Below, piece after piece: positions 8,357 to 18,186 of a DNA stretch of 40,844 bases (position 1 is the first letter of the stretch; each line of letters starts with the position of its first letter). The DNA is taken from positions 1 to 40,844 of the forward strand of contig NZ_JANHOK010000007.1 in the NCBI RefSeq assembly GCF_026929975.1, in the 5' to 3' direction. The translations under genes were made by a program, and so were the position numbers. The notes beneath the pieces were generated by a model. The model did no database searches. It worked only from the letters and a program-made list of their open reading frames with translations, and was not told the DNA's origin. The stretch comes from Bartonella sp. F02. GTDB lineage: Bacteria > Pseudomonadota > Alphaproteobacteria > Rhizobiales > Rhizobiaceae.

Positions 8357-9118
8357 TCAATCATAAATTTCAAAGGGATTATAAGATCCATTATTTTGAC
8401 GCCATTGTAAAGGTTCGGTAAAATCGCTTGACCAAATACCAACCTTATTTTTTCGTGAAGTTTCTTCAGTATTAAGATATTGTATTGGAATAGGATCTTT
8501 ATTATCTTTTGATATCACTAACATGCCTTCTGCAAGGCCTACTTCAGCTAAATCAACGCCTTGGACAAAACATTGTGCATAGCTAATTCCATTACGCACA
8601 ACAGCTTGCTTACATGATAAATCTTTACCAAGTGTTTTCGTAACTAACCAAGCTGTTGTAACCGCACCACATGGCCATGCTTGATTATTTAATTTTGCTC
8701 TTTGACGTGGTGCACATGTATCTACACCATATAAATGAATATTGCGAGCAATATGCTTACGCCAAGATTCTGCAACAGGGGTTATTAATTTAAATGTAGC
8801 ACCACTCGTGACAGATGCTTTGCCATTAAAAACAATCGTATTATTAGGCAAAACACTATTTTGCAAATTCAAATCCTGTTTATATTTTGTCAATTGTGGC
8901 TGAATATTGGATTCAGAGGATTTTCCTTTTTCTAAATATATATCAACGATATCTTGGAAATTTTCCATCTTGAATCCATTAAAAGCGCTTAAATCTATTT
9001 CGCCTTTGTATCTACTTATCCCCCACAATACAGAACCTATAATGTATATAATAACGATTGTTTTAAATTGTATTTTCTTTGCATGTTTACTAAAAAAACC
9101 CATTTTATTTATATCCAT
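8357..9118 (-). CDS. Membrane-anchored thermonuclease-like (SNase-fold) protein
   Basis: 253 aa, encoded against the direction of the surrounding T4SS genes. A single transmembrane helix lies near residues 18–36 (TIVIIYIIGSVLWGI), then a variable linker, then an SNase-like domain from about residue 130. That domain contains IHLYGVDTCAPRQRA, matching the family's LxGIDAPE region, followed by NQAWPCGAVTTAWL. The acidic residue usually following 'DAP' is not in its normal place, so catalytic activity is uncertain. It is probably anchored in the inner membrane facing the periplasm. A role in T4SS biology is suggested only by position. It sits between virD4 and virB2 and is transcribed divergently from virB2. 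Confidence 0.65.
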   Translation of the reverse strand: MDINKMGFFSKHAKKIQFKTIVIIYIIGSVLWGISRYKGEIDLSAFNGFKMENFQDIVDIYLEKGKSSESNIQPQLTKYKQDLNLQNSVLPNNTIVFNGKASVTSGATFKLITPVAESWRKHIARNIHLYGVDTCAPRQRAKLNNQAWPCGAVTTAWLVTKTLGKDLSCKQAVVRNGISYAQCFVQGVDLAEVGLAEGMLVISKDNKDPIPIQYLNTEETSRKNKVGIWSSDFTEPLQWRQNNGSYNPFEIYD

Positions 9119-9444
9119 TAAGATTTGTAAGCATAGTTTTCCTCTCTCAAAAAAGAGAACTTAAAAACAGAATGTGTTGTAAATTAACAACATTCCGTAA
9201 ATATAAAAACTATTTTTATACTTTAAATATTGTCATTTTGATAAAATAATACACTTTATGGTTGTATTATAATGCACCATATTTTGTATCTTAGATAAGG
9301 CATTTTGAAAGTAAGCAAGCAATCATCACGAAAGATTTTAATAAAGCAAGAGCGATTTAAGGTGAATGAGATTGAGAAAGCCTAAGATAATAAGAGTTTT
9401 TGGTGTTGGGACAAAACTAAACATTCTTTTTAAAGAGAGGTAAA
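9119..9444. promoter_or_regulatory. Divergent control region, SNase-like gene / virB2
   Basis: A 326-base AT-rich region between two divergent genes, so it should hold promoters for both. An inverted repeat is centred near 9183 (GTTGT at 9176–9180, ACAAC at 9187–9191, with imperfectly matching flanks GAATGT/ACATTC), which could be an operator. A TATAAT lies at 9268–9273, but I see no good -35 box at the right distance. GAGAGG (9434–9439) is a likely ribosome site for virB2. Confidence 0.4.
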
Positions 9445-9762
9445 ATGACAGACAATACATCCAAACATACATATTTTATCATTATCATGATGCTTTTAAC
9501 AGCAGTTGTTGTCTTCAATCCTGCGTATGCGGCTTCTAGTACTTTGGGGAATGTTGATAACGTTTTACAAAGCATTGTTGATATGATGACAGGTACAACC
9601 GCAAGGCTTATGGCAATTATATGTGTTGCTGCTGTGGGGATTGGCTGGATGTACGGATTTATTGACTTACGCAAAGCAGCTTATTGTCTTCTCGGTATTG
9701 GTATTGTTTTTGGTGCCCCCAATCTCGTTGGTACATTGATGGTAAAAACAACTCCAGCTTAA
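9445..9762 (+). CDS. virB2: VirB2-like major pilin
   Basis: 105 aa with a signal peptide ending near AYA (residue 29), then a mature part of about 75 residues with two hydrophobic segments (around 52–72 and 78–97) joined by a short polar loop containing DLRK. That is the pattern of VirB2 pilins, which are cleaved, inserted in the inner membrane and extracted to build the pilus. GAGAGG precedes the ATG. It opens the virB block and is followed 14 bases later by virB3. A TrbC-type pilin is less likely because the next gene is VirB3-like and no cyclisation context is present. Confidence 0.85.
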   Translation: MTDNTSKHTYFIIIMMLLTAVVVFNPAYAASSTLGNVDNVLQSIVDMMTGTTARLMAIICVAAVGIGWMYGFIDLRKAAYCLLGIGIVFGAPNLVGTLMVKTTPA

Positions 9763-9776
9763 TGGGATAGTGAGAG

Positions 9777-10088
9777 ATGAATGAAGATACCCTTTTTCTT
9801 GCATGTACAAGACCAGCCATGTTTGCTGGTGTAACAATGGAAGCGATGGCGCTTAATATCATGGCCACATCTACTCTTTTTATTTTGACAAGTAGTTTTA
9901 CAATGATTGGTTTTGGTGTTGGAATGCACTTTGTTTTGCGTGAAGTCACTAAATACGATCACAATCAGTTTCGTGTATTAGTTGCTTGGCTGAATACGCG
10001 AGGAAAACAAAAAAATCTCACAAAATGGGGTGGTGGATCTACATCCCCATTACGTCTTATTCGTACTTATAAGGAATTAAGTCATTGA
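9777..10088 (+). CDS. virB3: VirB3-like inner membrane protein
   Basis: 103 aa. The N-terminus has the VirB3 pattern LFLACTRPAMFAGVTMEAM, followed by one long hydrophobic region (about 28–60) and a basic C-terminal tail. VirB3 partners VirB4 at the inner membrane. The TGA stop overlaps the TTG start of virB4, suggesting translational coupling. Confidence 0.87.
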   Translation: MNEDTLFLACTRPAMFAGVTMEAMALNIMATSTLFILTSSFTMIGFGVGMHFVLREVTKYDHNQFRVLVAWLNTRGKQKNLTKWGGGSTSPLRLIRTYKELSH

Positions 10089-12448
10089 AACAGACGTCAA
10101 TTATGAAAAGGGAATCTTTACCTGAAGATTATATTCCCTACGTACGCTACGTCAATAAACATGTCATTGCGTTAAACTCACGCTGCTTAATGAGTGTGAT
10201 CGCTGTTGAGGGTATAAATTTTGATACTGCAGATATTGATCAATTAAATTCTTTGCATGATCAATTAAACATCTTATTAAAAAATATTGCTGATGAACGA
10301 GTTGCTTTATATTCTCATGTTATTCGTCGACGTGAAACTATTTACCCAGACAGTAAATTTACTTCATCTTTTGCAACAAGATTAGATGAAAAATACAAAG
10401 CAAAAATGGTTTCACAAGATTTGTATAGAAATGATCTTTTCATTTCATTGTTATGGAACCCAGCAGCAGATAAAACTGCACAAATCAATGAATTTTTTCA
10501 GCGATTAACAAAAGCTAAAAAAACACAATCTGAGCCAGATGCTGAAGCTATTCGTAAGGTTGAAGATATCAGTGAGGATCTTATACAAGGTTTAGAAAGC
10601 TATGGAGCGCGCCTTTTATCAATTTATGAGCATGATGGCATTTTATTTTCTGAACAAAGTGAATTTTTACACCAATTGGTAGGTGGAAGACGTGAGCGTG
10701 TGCCAGTCACATTTGGGACTATTGCATCAACAATTTACTCAGATCGTCTTATTTTTGGCAAAGAAATTATTGAAATTCGTCATGAAAGTAATGAACGCTT
10801 TGTTGGTATATTTGGATGGAAAGAATATCCATCTAAAACACGGCCAGGTATGACGGATGGTTTGCTGACAGTACCATTCGAGTTTATTTTAACACAGTCT
10901 TTTGTTTTTAAAAGTAAGGCGGCCGCCAGCACTATTATGGGACGGAAACAAAATCAAATGATTAATGCGGCAGATCGTGCAAGTTCACAAATTGATGAGC
11001 TTGATGACGCGCTTGATGATTTAGAGTCTAATCGTTTTGTTTTGGGTGAACATCATCTTTCGCTAGCAATTTTTGCTAATCGTCCAAAAGAGTTGACAGA
11101 ATATCTATCAAAAGCACGCGCCCATTTAACTAATGGTGGAGCGGTAATAGCTAGAGAAGATTTAGGATTGGAAGCAGCGTGGTGGGCGCAGTTGCCTGGA
11201 AATTTTAGCTATCGCGCACGATCTGGAGCAATTACAAGCAGAAATTTTGCAGCTTTATCTCCATTTCATTCATTCCCCATTGGAAAACTCGAAGGTAATG
11301 TTTGGGGATCTGCTGTTGCATTGTTGAAAACACAAGCTGGTTCACCTTATTATTTTAATTTTCATTATGGCGATCTTGGTAATACCTTTGTGTGTGGTCC
11401 ATCCGGATCCGGTAAAACAGTGATTGTGAATTTTCTTCTCGCACAATTACAAAAACATAATCCTACCATGGTTTTTTTCGATAAAGATCAAGGTGCAGAA
11501 ATTTTTGTACGGGCTGGAGGCGGAAAGTATAAGCCTTTGAAAAATGGCTATCCTACTGGCATTGCGCCATTAAAAGGGATGGAATATACGGCAAAAAATA
11601 AAGTCTTTCTTCGAAACTGGGTCTTAAAGCTTGTAACAGCTGAAGGACAAGCGGTGACGGAACAAGAAAAACAAGATATTGCAAAAGCTATAGATGCTTT
11701 AGAAAGCCTGCCTCTTGAACAACGTTCTCTTGGTGCTCTCCAACTCTTTTTGGATAATACATCAAAAGAAGGCATTGCTATACGCTTACAACAGTGGATT
11801 AAAGGTAATGCCTTGGGTTGGGTTTTTGATAACGATTACGATGATTTAAGTCTAGATGCAAAATTTATTGGTTACGATATGACCGATTTTTTGGACAATG
11901 ATGAAATTCGGCGTCCTTTGATGATGTATTTGTTTAATCGGATTCTCGATCTTATTGATGGTCAGCGTATTATTATTGTTGTTGATGAATTTTGGAAAGC
12001 ACTTGAAGATGATTCATTCAAAGCTTTTGCGCAAGATCGTCTGAAAACAATTCGTAAGCAAAATGGCATGATGCTCTTTGCTACACAAAGTCCCAAAGAC
12101 GCTTTAAATTCAACAATTGCACATACCATTATTGAGCAATGTCCTACTCAAATATTTTTTCCAAATCAAAAAGCAAATTACAATGATTATGTCGAAAACT
12201 TTAAACTGACTGAGCGCGAATTTGAATTACTTCAGTCAGAATTGAGCAGGGAATCTCGCCGTTTTCTCATAAAACAAGGACAAAGCTCTGTTGTTGCAGA
12301 ACTGAATTTACGTGGAATGAGCGATGAAATTGCTGTCTTGAGTGGTACAACCAAAAATATCGAACTCATGAACCAAATTATAAATGAATATGGCGACAAC
12401 CCTGATCAGTGGCTTCCGATATTTTATCAAAGGAGAGAAAATCAATGA
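10085..12448 (+). CDS. virB4: VirB4-like T4SS ATPase
   Basis: 787 aa, full length for VirB4. Walker A is GPSGSGKTV near residue 440; Walker B is IIIVVDEFWKAL near 630. Between them FFDKDQGAEIFVRAGGG is typical of the family. VirB4 powers pilus assembly and substrate transfer at the inner membrane. The start is probably TTG at 10085, because AAGGA (10071–10075) lies 9 bases upstream and the codon overlaps the virB3 stop; an in-frame ATG at 10103 is the alternative. The end overlaps the start of virB5 by 4 bases. Confidence 0.93.
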   Translation: MKQTSIMKRESLPEDYIPYVRYVNKHVIALNSRCLMSVIAVEGINFDTADIDQLNSLHDQLNILLKNIADERVALYSHVIRRRETIYPDSKFTSSFATRLDEKYKAKMVSQDLYRNDLFISLLWNPAADKTAQINEFFQRLTKAKKTQSEPDAEAIRKVEDISEDLIQGLESYGARLLSIYEHDGILFSEQSEFLHQLVGGRRERVPVTFGTIASTIYSDRLIFGKEIIEIRHESNERFVGIFGWKEYPSKTRPGMTDGLLTVPFEFILTQSFVFKSKAAASTIMGRKQNQMINAADRASSQIDELDDALDDLESNRFVLGEHHLSLAIFANRPKELTEYLSKARAHLTNGGAVIAREDLGLEAAWWAQLPGNFSYRARSGAITSRNFAALSPFHSFPIGKLEGNVWGSAVALLKTQAGSPYYFNFHYGDLGNTFVCGPSGSGKTVIVNFLLAQLQKHNPTMVFFDKDQGAEIFVRAGGGKYKPLKNGYPTGIAPLKGMEYTAKNKVFLRNWVLKLVTAEGQAVTEQEKQDIAKAIDALESLPLEQRSLGALQLFLDNTSKEGIAIRLQQWIKGNALGWVFDNDYDDLSLDAKFIGYDMTDFLDNDEIRRPLMMYLFNRILDLIDGQRIIIVVDEFWKALEDDSFKAFAQDRLKTIRKQNGMMLFATQSPKDALNSTIAHTIIEQCPTQIFFPNQKANYNDYVENFKLTEREFELLQSELSRESRRFLIKQGQSSVVAELNLRGMSDEIAVLSGTTKNIELMNQIINEYGDNPDQWLPIFYQRRENQ

Positions 12449-12894
12449 AAAAATATTATTTAGCGGCATTTTTGCCTTTGTTTTTTATCTCTAATGCGAT
12501 GTCACAAGATATTTCAAATGTTGATGCATATTATCAAACAGCATTAAAAAGTACACAAACATTAAATGATATAAATCCAGAAGACATTTATAAGTTGGTT
12601 GAGCAGAAGAAACAGGAAATTTCTGATTTAGAACAGCAATTTATAAATGTTAGTGCAAGTACAAGTGAAACAAAAACAGAAGAATTACAACAACTTCAAA
12701 TAAAAATATCGCTTCTTCAAGCGGAATTGCAAATGGGCGCTCTAGGACTTCAATCTCTTTCTATGATTAAAGCAAAAACGGAAAAAACGAAAGAAGAAAT
12801 ACGTGAAGAAGAACAACAGAAAAAGCATAAACAGATTGAAGAAAAATTAAATCAAAAACTTGCACAATCTAAAGGGAAACTGAATTTAAGATAA
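12445..12894 (+). CDS. virB5: VirB5-like minor pilin / periplasmic protein
   Basis: 149 aa with a signal peptide (MKKYYLAAFLPLFFISNAMS) and a mature part dominated by Glu/Lys/Gln-rich helices predicted to coil (about 50–149). I start it at 12445 because AAAGGAGAG lies just upstream; a longer frame opens at 12409 but lacks a ribosome site. VirB5 proteins sit at the pilus tip and help receptor or recipient contact. The family varies a lot in sequence, so the call rests on signal peptide, helix pattern and position between virB4 and virB6. Confidence 0.72.
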   Translation: MKKYYLAAFLPLFFISNAMSQDISNVDAYYQTALKSTQTLNDINPEDIYKLVEQKKQEISDLEQQFINVSASTSETKTEELQQLQIKISLLQAELQMGALGLQSLSMIKAKTEKTKEEIREEEQQKKHKQIEEKLNQKLAQSKGKLNLR

Positions 12895-13850
12895 TGTCGG
12901 ATTTTAATTTTGCTCCATTCGAAAGTATTTCTGATTATATTTTACAACCACTTTCTAGTGTTGTTGATACGACAGTTGCTGGTTTAGCTTCTGCTATCGC
13001 TGCTCCATTGAATCTTGCAGGAATTATTTTTATATTTCTGTATGGTTATAATGTTATGAGTGGTCGTGCTGCTCTTTCGGTAAATAGTCTTATTAATAAT
13101 GTTGTTAAAATTGTTGTCGTGACAACAATGGCAACAAATGCAGATACATTTAATGTTTATGTTAAGGATATTTTCTTTGGTAATTTAGCAACAGCGGTTG
13201 GTAATGCTTTTAACAGTAGTCCTGCTGATGCCAATGTTTTTGATTATATTTTGTTAAAGACAAGTGCTTGTTACCAAGAGGTTCTAGCTGCTGCTTGGCT
13301 TTTTGAAAAAATCATCGTTGGCTTTATTGGCGCTTTTATGATTTTGGCGGTTATTATCTTTTGTATAGCTGGTTTTACTGTCCAAATATTTGCAAAAGTT
13401 GCTCTTGTGATGATTATAGGTCTTGGGCCTCTTTTTATCAGTTTATATTTATTCAATGCAACACGAAAATTCACTGATGCATGGATTACGACATTGGCTA
13501 ATTTTACGATTTTGCAAATTTTGGTCATGATGCTTGGGACTATTATGTGTAAAATTATCATGTCTGTTCTCAGTGCTTCATATGATTCAATTTATTACCT
13601 TTTCCCGCCTGTAGTTGTTACAGCTTTCGTAGGAAGTATTATTTTTCGCATGCTTCCAGGAATTGCTTCTGCACTTGCTAATGGCGGACCATATTTTCAA
13701 GCTGCAGCGTCTTCAGGAGGACAGATTTTCGCTATGATGTCTGGTGGCTTAAAAGCTGGCGAAAATGCAACAAGAAGTGTTGTTTCAAAACTTTCTGGGA
13801 GTGCATTAACAGCAGCAAAAAATGGAGTTCGAGGTCGTGGCCGGTTTTAA
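12894..13850 (+). CDS. virB6: VirB6-like polytopic inner membrane protein
   Basis: 318 aa with five to six hydrophobic segments, at about 40–60, 70–88, 140–165, 168–190, 205–225 and 235–255. A tail rich in Gly, Ser and Ala ends RGRGRF. VirB6 forms part of the inner-membrane channel. Its ATG shares a base with the virB5 stop. The 206 bases after it carry no gene; only a weak hairpin (13868–13889) is seen there. Confidence 0.85.
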   Translation: MSDFNFAPFESISDYILQPLSSVVDTTVAGLASAIAAPLNLAGIIFIFLYGYNVMSGRAALSVNSLINNVVKIVVVTTMATNADTFNVYVKDIFFGNLATAVGNAFNSSPADANVFDYILLKTSACYQEVLAAAWLFEKIIVGFIGAFMILAVIIFCIAGFTVQIFAKVALVMIIGLGPLFISLYLFNATRKFTDAWITTLANFTILQILVMMLGTIMCKIIMSVLSASYDSIYYLFPPVVVTAFVGSIIFRMLPGIASALANGGPYFQAAASSGGQIFAMMSGGLKAGENATRSVVSKLSGSALTAAKNGVRGRGRF

Positions 13851-14056
13851 TATCAAACACCTATAAAAAAGATCATGTTTTTTATCTTTAAACTGAACAC
13901 GTCGAAAAATAGGCTCATTATACAACTAATACGGGAAATCGTTTTTATATTTATATTTAAAAAGTTGAATCAAAGTGTTTTGTCCAAGGCTTTTGGAAGA
14001 TAATTCAGAATAAAAACACCGATGTGTTGTTACAAAAATATTTATGAGTTCAAAAA

Positions 14057-14293
14057 ATGAAAATAATTATTATTACAACTTTTGCGATAGTTCTTTCTGG
14101 TTGTACTTCTCTTAGTGGTACTAAAAAATTACAACGATGTGATGGTAAGCACACCCGTATTTTAAACAAAGATAAGTGGGATTGGAACAATAAAAGCACT
14201 CTTCCGCAAGGAAAAAACGTCAAGCCCGTTGTAAAACCAGTGATCCTTAATATGCAGGAAAATGAAAAGTTAAAAATTGATGCGGCCAGTTAA
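14057..14293 (+). CDS. virB7: VirB7-like lipoprotein
   Basis: 78 aa with an N-terminal hydrophobic stretch and a lipobox VLSGC, so Cys16 should be lipidated. The rest is short and polar. VirB7 anchors the VirB9/VirB10 core complex in the outer membrane. The call is based on lipobox, size and position between virB6 and virB8; the sequence itself is not distinctive. Confidence 0.72.
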   Translation: MKIIIITTFAIVLSGCTSLSGTKKLQRCDGKHTRILNKDKWDWNNKSTLPQGKNVKPVVKPVILNMQENEKLKIDAAS

Positions 14294-14356
14294 CATGACT
14301 TCGTAAAATGAGTGAATGCATGAAACATTATTTTATAAAAATTGCGGAGAGAATGC

Positions 14357-15025
14357 GTGAAAAGTGATGCATTTGATGAATACGTAAAAGAAGCACGATC
14401 ATTCGATATAGATCGTATGCATGGTATGCGATTGCAGATGAGGCTTTTTATGGTTTTGACCATACTTTTTGGGTTGATGACAATCGCTTTGGCTTTAGCT
14501 GTTGTAGCATTAACACCTTTAAAAACAGTAGAGCCTTTTGTTATTCGCGTTGATAATTCAACGGGGATTGTAGATACTGTTAGCGCATTAAAAGAGGCTC
14601 CTCAAAATTATGATGAAGCGATAACACGCTATTTTGCTAGCAAATATGTTCGTGCACGTGAAGGTTTTCTATTATCAGAAGCAGAAAGTAATTTCCGAAC
14701 TGTTTCTCTTTTATCTTCATCAGAAGAACAAAACCGTTTTGCAAAATGGTATGCTGGCAATAATCCACAAAGCCCACAAAACATTTATCGAGATATGATT
14801 GTTACAGTTACAATCAAATCGATTTCCTTTTTAAGCAAGGATCTTATTCAAGTGCGCTATTATAAAATGATTAGAGATTTTGCTGGGAAAGAAAGTATTT
14901 CTCACGAAGTTGCAGTTTTAAATTTTTCCTACATTAATGCATTTATTGGAGTCGAAGATAGATTAATCAATCCACTTGGGTTTCAAGTGTTTGAGTATAG
15001 GTCTGATCCAGAGGTGGTACAATGA
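14357..15025 (+). CDS. virB8: VirB8-like assembly factor
   Basis: 222 aa from a GTG start at 14357, chosen because CGGAGAG (14345–14351) sits 5–6 bases upstream; a TTG at 14342 in frame would lie on that ribosome site. One transmembrane helix at about 30–52, then a periplasmic domain with [31 protein letters not shown] and [12 protein letters not shown], all VirB8 family features. VirB8 is an inner-membrane nucleation factor. Its stop overlaps the virB9 start (ATGA). Confidence 0.9.
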   Translation: MKSDAFDEYVKEARSFDIDRMHGMRLQMRLFMVLTILFGLMTIALALAVVALTPLKTVEPFVIRVDNSTGIVDTVSALKEAPQNYDEAITRYFASKYVRAREGFLLSEAESNFRTVSLLSSSEEQNRFAKWYAGNNPQSPQNIYRDMIVTVTIKSISFLSKDLIQVRYYKMIRDFAGKESISHEVAVLNFSYINAFIGVEDRLINPLGFQVFEYRSDPEVVQ

Positions 15026-15888
15026 TCAGATTTTTAAAAATACTTTTTTTAGCGTTTATCGTTGTCGTAAGTTGTTACACAGGAATATTATTTGCAGAAA
15101 CAACACCTGTTAGTGCACCAAAAGATAATCGCATAAGATTCGTCAATTATGATCCACACAATGTCACACAAATCATAGGATCCATTCGCTCTTCAGTGCA
15201 GATTGAATTTGCCGACTATGAAGAAGTAACTCATGTGGGGATTGGTAATTCTGTTGCTTGGCAAGTTGCGCCAGCTGGTCATTTTGTTTTTTTAAAACCA
15301 CGTGAAATTCAGCCTATTACTAATTTGCAAATTGTTACAACGCGCGAAGATGGAACAAAACGGTCTTATCAGTTTGAATTGCAAGTACGTGAAGGTGATG
15401 TTTCAGCTGGAAATGATACGTATTTTCTTGTTAAGTTTCGTTACCCACAAGATGAAGCGTTGCGTAAAAAATTAGCTGAACAAGCAAAAATTGAACAGCG
15501 CGAAGCAGAATTTGTTGATAACGTTTTAAGCATTCATGAAGATTTTGGTCCACGTAATTGGGCTTATGAAGCGCAAGGTTCCGTTTTAATTGAACCAGTT
15601 TCTGTTTATGATAACGGAAAAACAACAACATTTACATTTTTAGGCAATACTGAAATTCCTGCTATTTATATTGTATCGCTTGATGGACAAGAATCTCTCG
15701 TTCCAAAATCAATTAACGGAAATAAAGTTATTGTTCACGCTACAGCTCTACAATTTACTTTGCGCCGCGATAAGGAAGTACTGTGCATCTTCAATAGAAG
15801 ATTTACACCTGCAGGATTTACTCCCGAAACAGGTACAACATCACCATCTGTACAACGTCAAGTGAATATAGGAAGCGGCCATGAGTAA
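15022..15888 (+). CDS. virB9: VirB9-like outer membrane core protein
   Basis: 288 aa. The signal peptide is likely cleaved after residue 25 (LFA|ETT). The body has the N-terminal VirB9 pattern [17 protein letters not shown], and a C-terminal domain with [24 protein letters not shown] and [17 protein letters not shown]. It forms the outer membrane core with VirB7 and VirB10. It overlaps virB10 by 8 bases. Confidence 0.93.
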   Translation: MIRFLKILFLAFIVVVSCYTGILFAETTPVSAPKDNRIRFVNYDPHNVTQIIGSIRSSVQIEFADYEEVTHVGIGNSVAWQVAPAGHFVFLKPREIQPITNLQIVTTREDGTKRSYQFELQVREGDVSAGNDTYFLVKFRYPQDEALRKKLAEQAKIEQREAEFVDNVLSIHEDFGPRNWAYEAQGSVLIEPVSVYDNGKTTTFTFLGNTEIPAIYIVSLDGQESLVPKSINGNKVIVHATALQFTLRRDKEVLCIFNRRFTPAGFTPETGTTSPSVQRQVNIGSGHE

Positions 15889-17053
15889 TGAAGTATATGA
15901 TGAAAATGATATTGATGATCGCGACACAATAAAAGACGGAAAAGCGAAAAAAGAGAACTCTAATGTAAGTAAATCAGTTGCTTTTTTTATTCTTTTGGGC
16001 GTTTGCGGTTATTTAGTATATTTAACGCTTTCAACTTCAACGGATAAAAAAAAGTCCGTTGAACCTCCAAAGAAGGGGATTATTAAACAAACGGAGTTTT
16101 TTTCTCCTGCAGATCCAAAGCCTCCTGTACTTCTTGAGACGGCTGAACAAGACAAAACTCTGTTGCCCACGATTGAGTTGCCAACACCGCAAAAAACAAA
16201 TACACAAAATTTTGATAATTCATTATTAGAAGCAGCACAGCGTGCTCCTGTATTGGCTTATTCCAATCAAAATCAAGCGCAAACAAATGGAGAAACGAAC
16301 AATGAAACTTCGCTTCACAGTTTTGAAAATAAGCCTGATGAAGCGGCACAACGTTTTAATCACCTTCTTGAACCTACAGTTTCTAAAGGTGTACGCGCTT
16401 CGGTACTTGGTAATAGAAACTACATCATCGCGATGGGCGCTTCTATTCCATGTATATTAGAAACAGCTATCAGTAGTGATCAACAGGGATTTGTGAGTTG
16501 TATTGTTTCTAGGGATATTTTATCCGACAATGGTCGTGTTGTTTTACTTGATAAAGGGACACAAATCGTTGGTGAATATCGTTCTGAATTAAAAAAAGGA
16601 CAAAATCGTCTCTTTGTTTTGTGGAACAGAGCAAAAACACCAAATGGCGTTATTATAACATTAGCGTCTCCAGCAACAGATGCCTTAGGGCGTTCTGGTA
16701 TAGATGGTGAGGTTGATAATCATTGGTTTGAACGAATTGGATCTGCATTTCTTATATCATTTGTAAAAGATATAACACGTTATGCTGGTGAGCACTATTT
16801 CCCAAAAGATCAAAATACAAAAAGTTCTAATACAGTTTCTACTGGGCAAGATATTGCAAATATTTTTGCTGAAAATTACGCAAATATTCCGCCAACATTG
16901 ACTAAAAATCAGGGTGAAATAGTTAATGTCTTTGTCGCTAGAGATTTAGATTTTTCCAGTGTTTACAAATTAAAAGTAACTGAAAACAAAAAGCGTATTT
17001 TAAATCGGGCTCTTTTAGGAAACTTTTATAAAAATCCGGTAACGTTTAAATGA
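15881..17053 (+). CDS. virB10: VirB10-like core channel protein
   Basis: 390 aa. An acidic cytoplasmic N-terminus, one transmembrane helix (about 32–52), a long Pro/Gln-rich periplasmic linker, then the conserved domain from about residue 165 with LLEPTVSKGVRASVLGNRNYIIAMGASIPC shortened here to its start, GFVSCIVSRDILSDNG, GEYRSELKKGQNRL and GEIVNVFVARDLDFSSVY. VirB10 spans both membranes and gates the channel. Its stop overlaps the virB11 start. Confidence 0.93.
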   Translation: MSNEVYDENDIDDRDTIKDGKAKKENSNVSKSVAFFILLGVCGYLVYLTLSTSTDKKKSVEPPKKGIIKQTEFFSPADPKPPVLLETAEQDKTLLPTIELPTPQKTNTQNFDNSLLEAAQRAPVLAYSNQNQAQTNGETNNETSLHSFENKPDEAAQRFNHLLEPTVSKGVRASVLGNRNYIIAMGASIPCILETAISSDQQGFVSCIVSRDILSDNGRVVLLDKGTQIVGEYRSELKKGQNRLFVLWNRAKTPNGVIITLASPATDALGRSGIDGEVDNHWFERIGSAFLISFVKDITRYAGEHYFPKDQNTKSSNTVSTGQDIANIFAENYANIPPTLTKNQGEIVNVFVARDLDFSSVYKLKVTENKKRILNRALLGNFYKNPVTFK

Positions 17054-18120
17054 ATCAAAATTTGCCAAATAGAGTTGATGAAGCTGTCGCGGTTGTTTTA
17101 ACAAAGCTTGAGCCAATTAACACTTTTTTGAAAGACGAGACTCTTTTTGAAATTGTTATTAATCATCCCCGTCAAGTGATGATTGAAGGTATTCATGGAT
17201 GGCAAACTATAGAGGTTCCAGCTTTATCATTTGATGAATTAATGAGTATAGCTAAGGTTATAGCATCTTATTCTAAACAAAATATATCTGATAAAAATCC
17301 AATACTATCCGCCACGTTACCAGGTAATGAGCGGATTCAAATTGTCATTCCGCCAGTTGTAGAAAAAGATACAGTAAGCATGACAATTCGCAAACCGTTT
17401 TCGCATAATTTTTTACTTGAAGATTTGGCGGATAAAGGCCTCTTTTCAATATGCGAACATGTATCATTTACACCATTGCGTGATTATCAAGTTCGTCTTC
17501 ACGAACTTAAAAGCTCTGAGCGTGATTTAGCGACTGCTTATTGCAATAAAGATTTTGTCTCTTTTTTAAATCAAGCTGTACAGCTGCAAAAAAATATTCT
17601 TATTGCAGGGAAAACAGGTTCGGGAAAGACAACGCTATCAAAAGCATTAATCGCTAAAATTCCCGAAGATGAGCGGATTATTACTATTGAAGACACAAAA
17701 GAATTAATTGTGCCACAACATAATCATGTTTCTATGGTTTATTCTAAAGATGGCCAAGGGTTAGCTTCTGTTGGTCCAAAAGAATTGCTTGAATCTGCTT
17801 TACGAATGCGTCCTGATCGGATTCTTTTACAAGAACTTCGTGATGGTACAGCTTTTTATTATATCCGCAATGTTAATTCAGGTCATCCAGGTTCAATTAC
17901 AACCGTTCATGCGTCAACAGCGCTTGCCGCCTTTGAGCAAATGACTCTTTTGGTTAAAGAAAGTGATGGCGGGAGCTATTTAGAGCGCGAAGATATCCGA
18001 GGTTTATTGATCTCAATGATTGATATCATTGTTCAATGCAAACGGGTTGATAGAAAATTTAAGGTTACAGAAATTTATTATGACCCGTTCAAGCAACGAA
18101 ATATCTTTGGAGGTGGTTAG
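17050..18120 (+). CDS. virB11: VirB11-like hexameric ATPase
   Basis: 356 aa. An N-terminal domain, then the ATPase with Walker A AGKTGSGKTT near residues 185–194, an Asp box (ITIEDTKEL), Walker B MRPDRILLQELRDG and the His box GHPGSITTVHAS. VirB11 acts at the cytoplasmic base of the T4SS. It closes the virB block. No terminator follows, and the next ribosome site is only about 50 bases on, so transcription may continue to the third effector gene. Confidence 0.95.
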   Translation: MNQNLPNRVDEAVAVVLTKLEPINTFLKDETLFEIVINHPRQVMIEGIHGWQTIEVPALSFDELMSIAKVIASYSKQNISDKNPILSATLPGNERIQIVIPPVVEKDTVSMTIRKPFSHNFLLEDLADKGLFSICEHVSFTPLRDYQVRLHELKSSERDLATAYCNKDFVSFLNQAVQLQKNILIAGKTGSGKTTLSKALIAKIPEDERIITIEDTKELIVPQHNHVSMVYSKDGQGLASVGPKELLESALRMRPDRILLQELRDGTAFYYIRNVNSGHPGSITTVHASTALAAFEQMTLLVKESDGGSYLEREDIRGLLISMIDIIVQCKRVDRKFKVTEIYYDPFKQRNIFGGG

Positions 18121-18186
18121 AAATGAACATTTTATCTCTCTCAAAAGATTTTTAAAAACGAATTTTAACAACGGAGAAGGAGGATA

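Noticed and set aside
9268-9273. TATAAT as a virB2 promoter -10 box
   Set aside because: No -35 box at 16–18 bp; in such AT-rich DNA the word is common.
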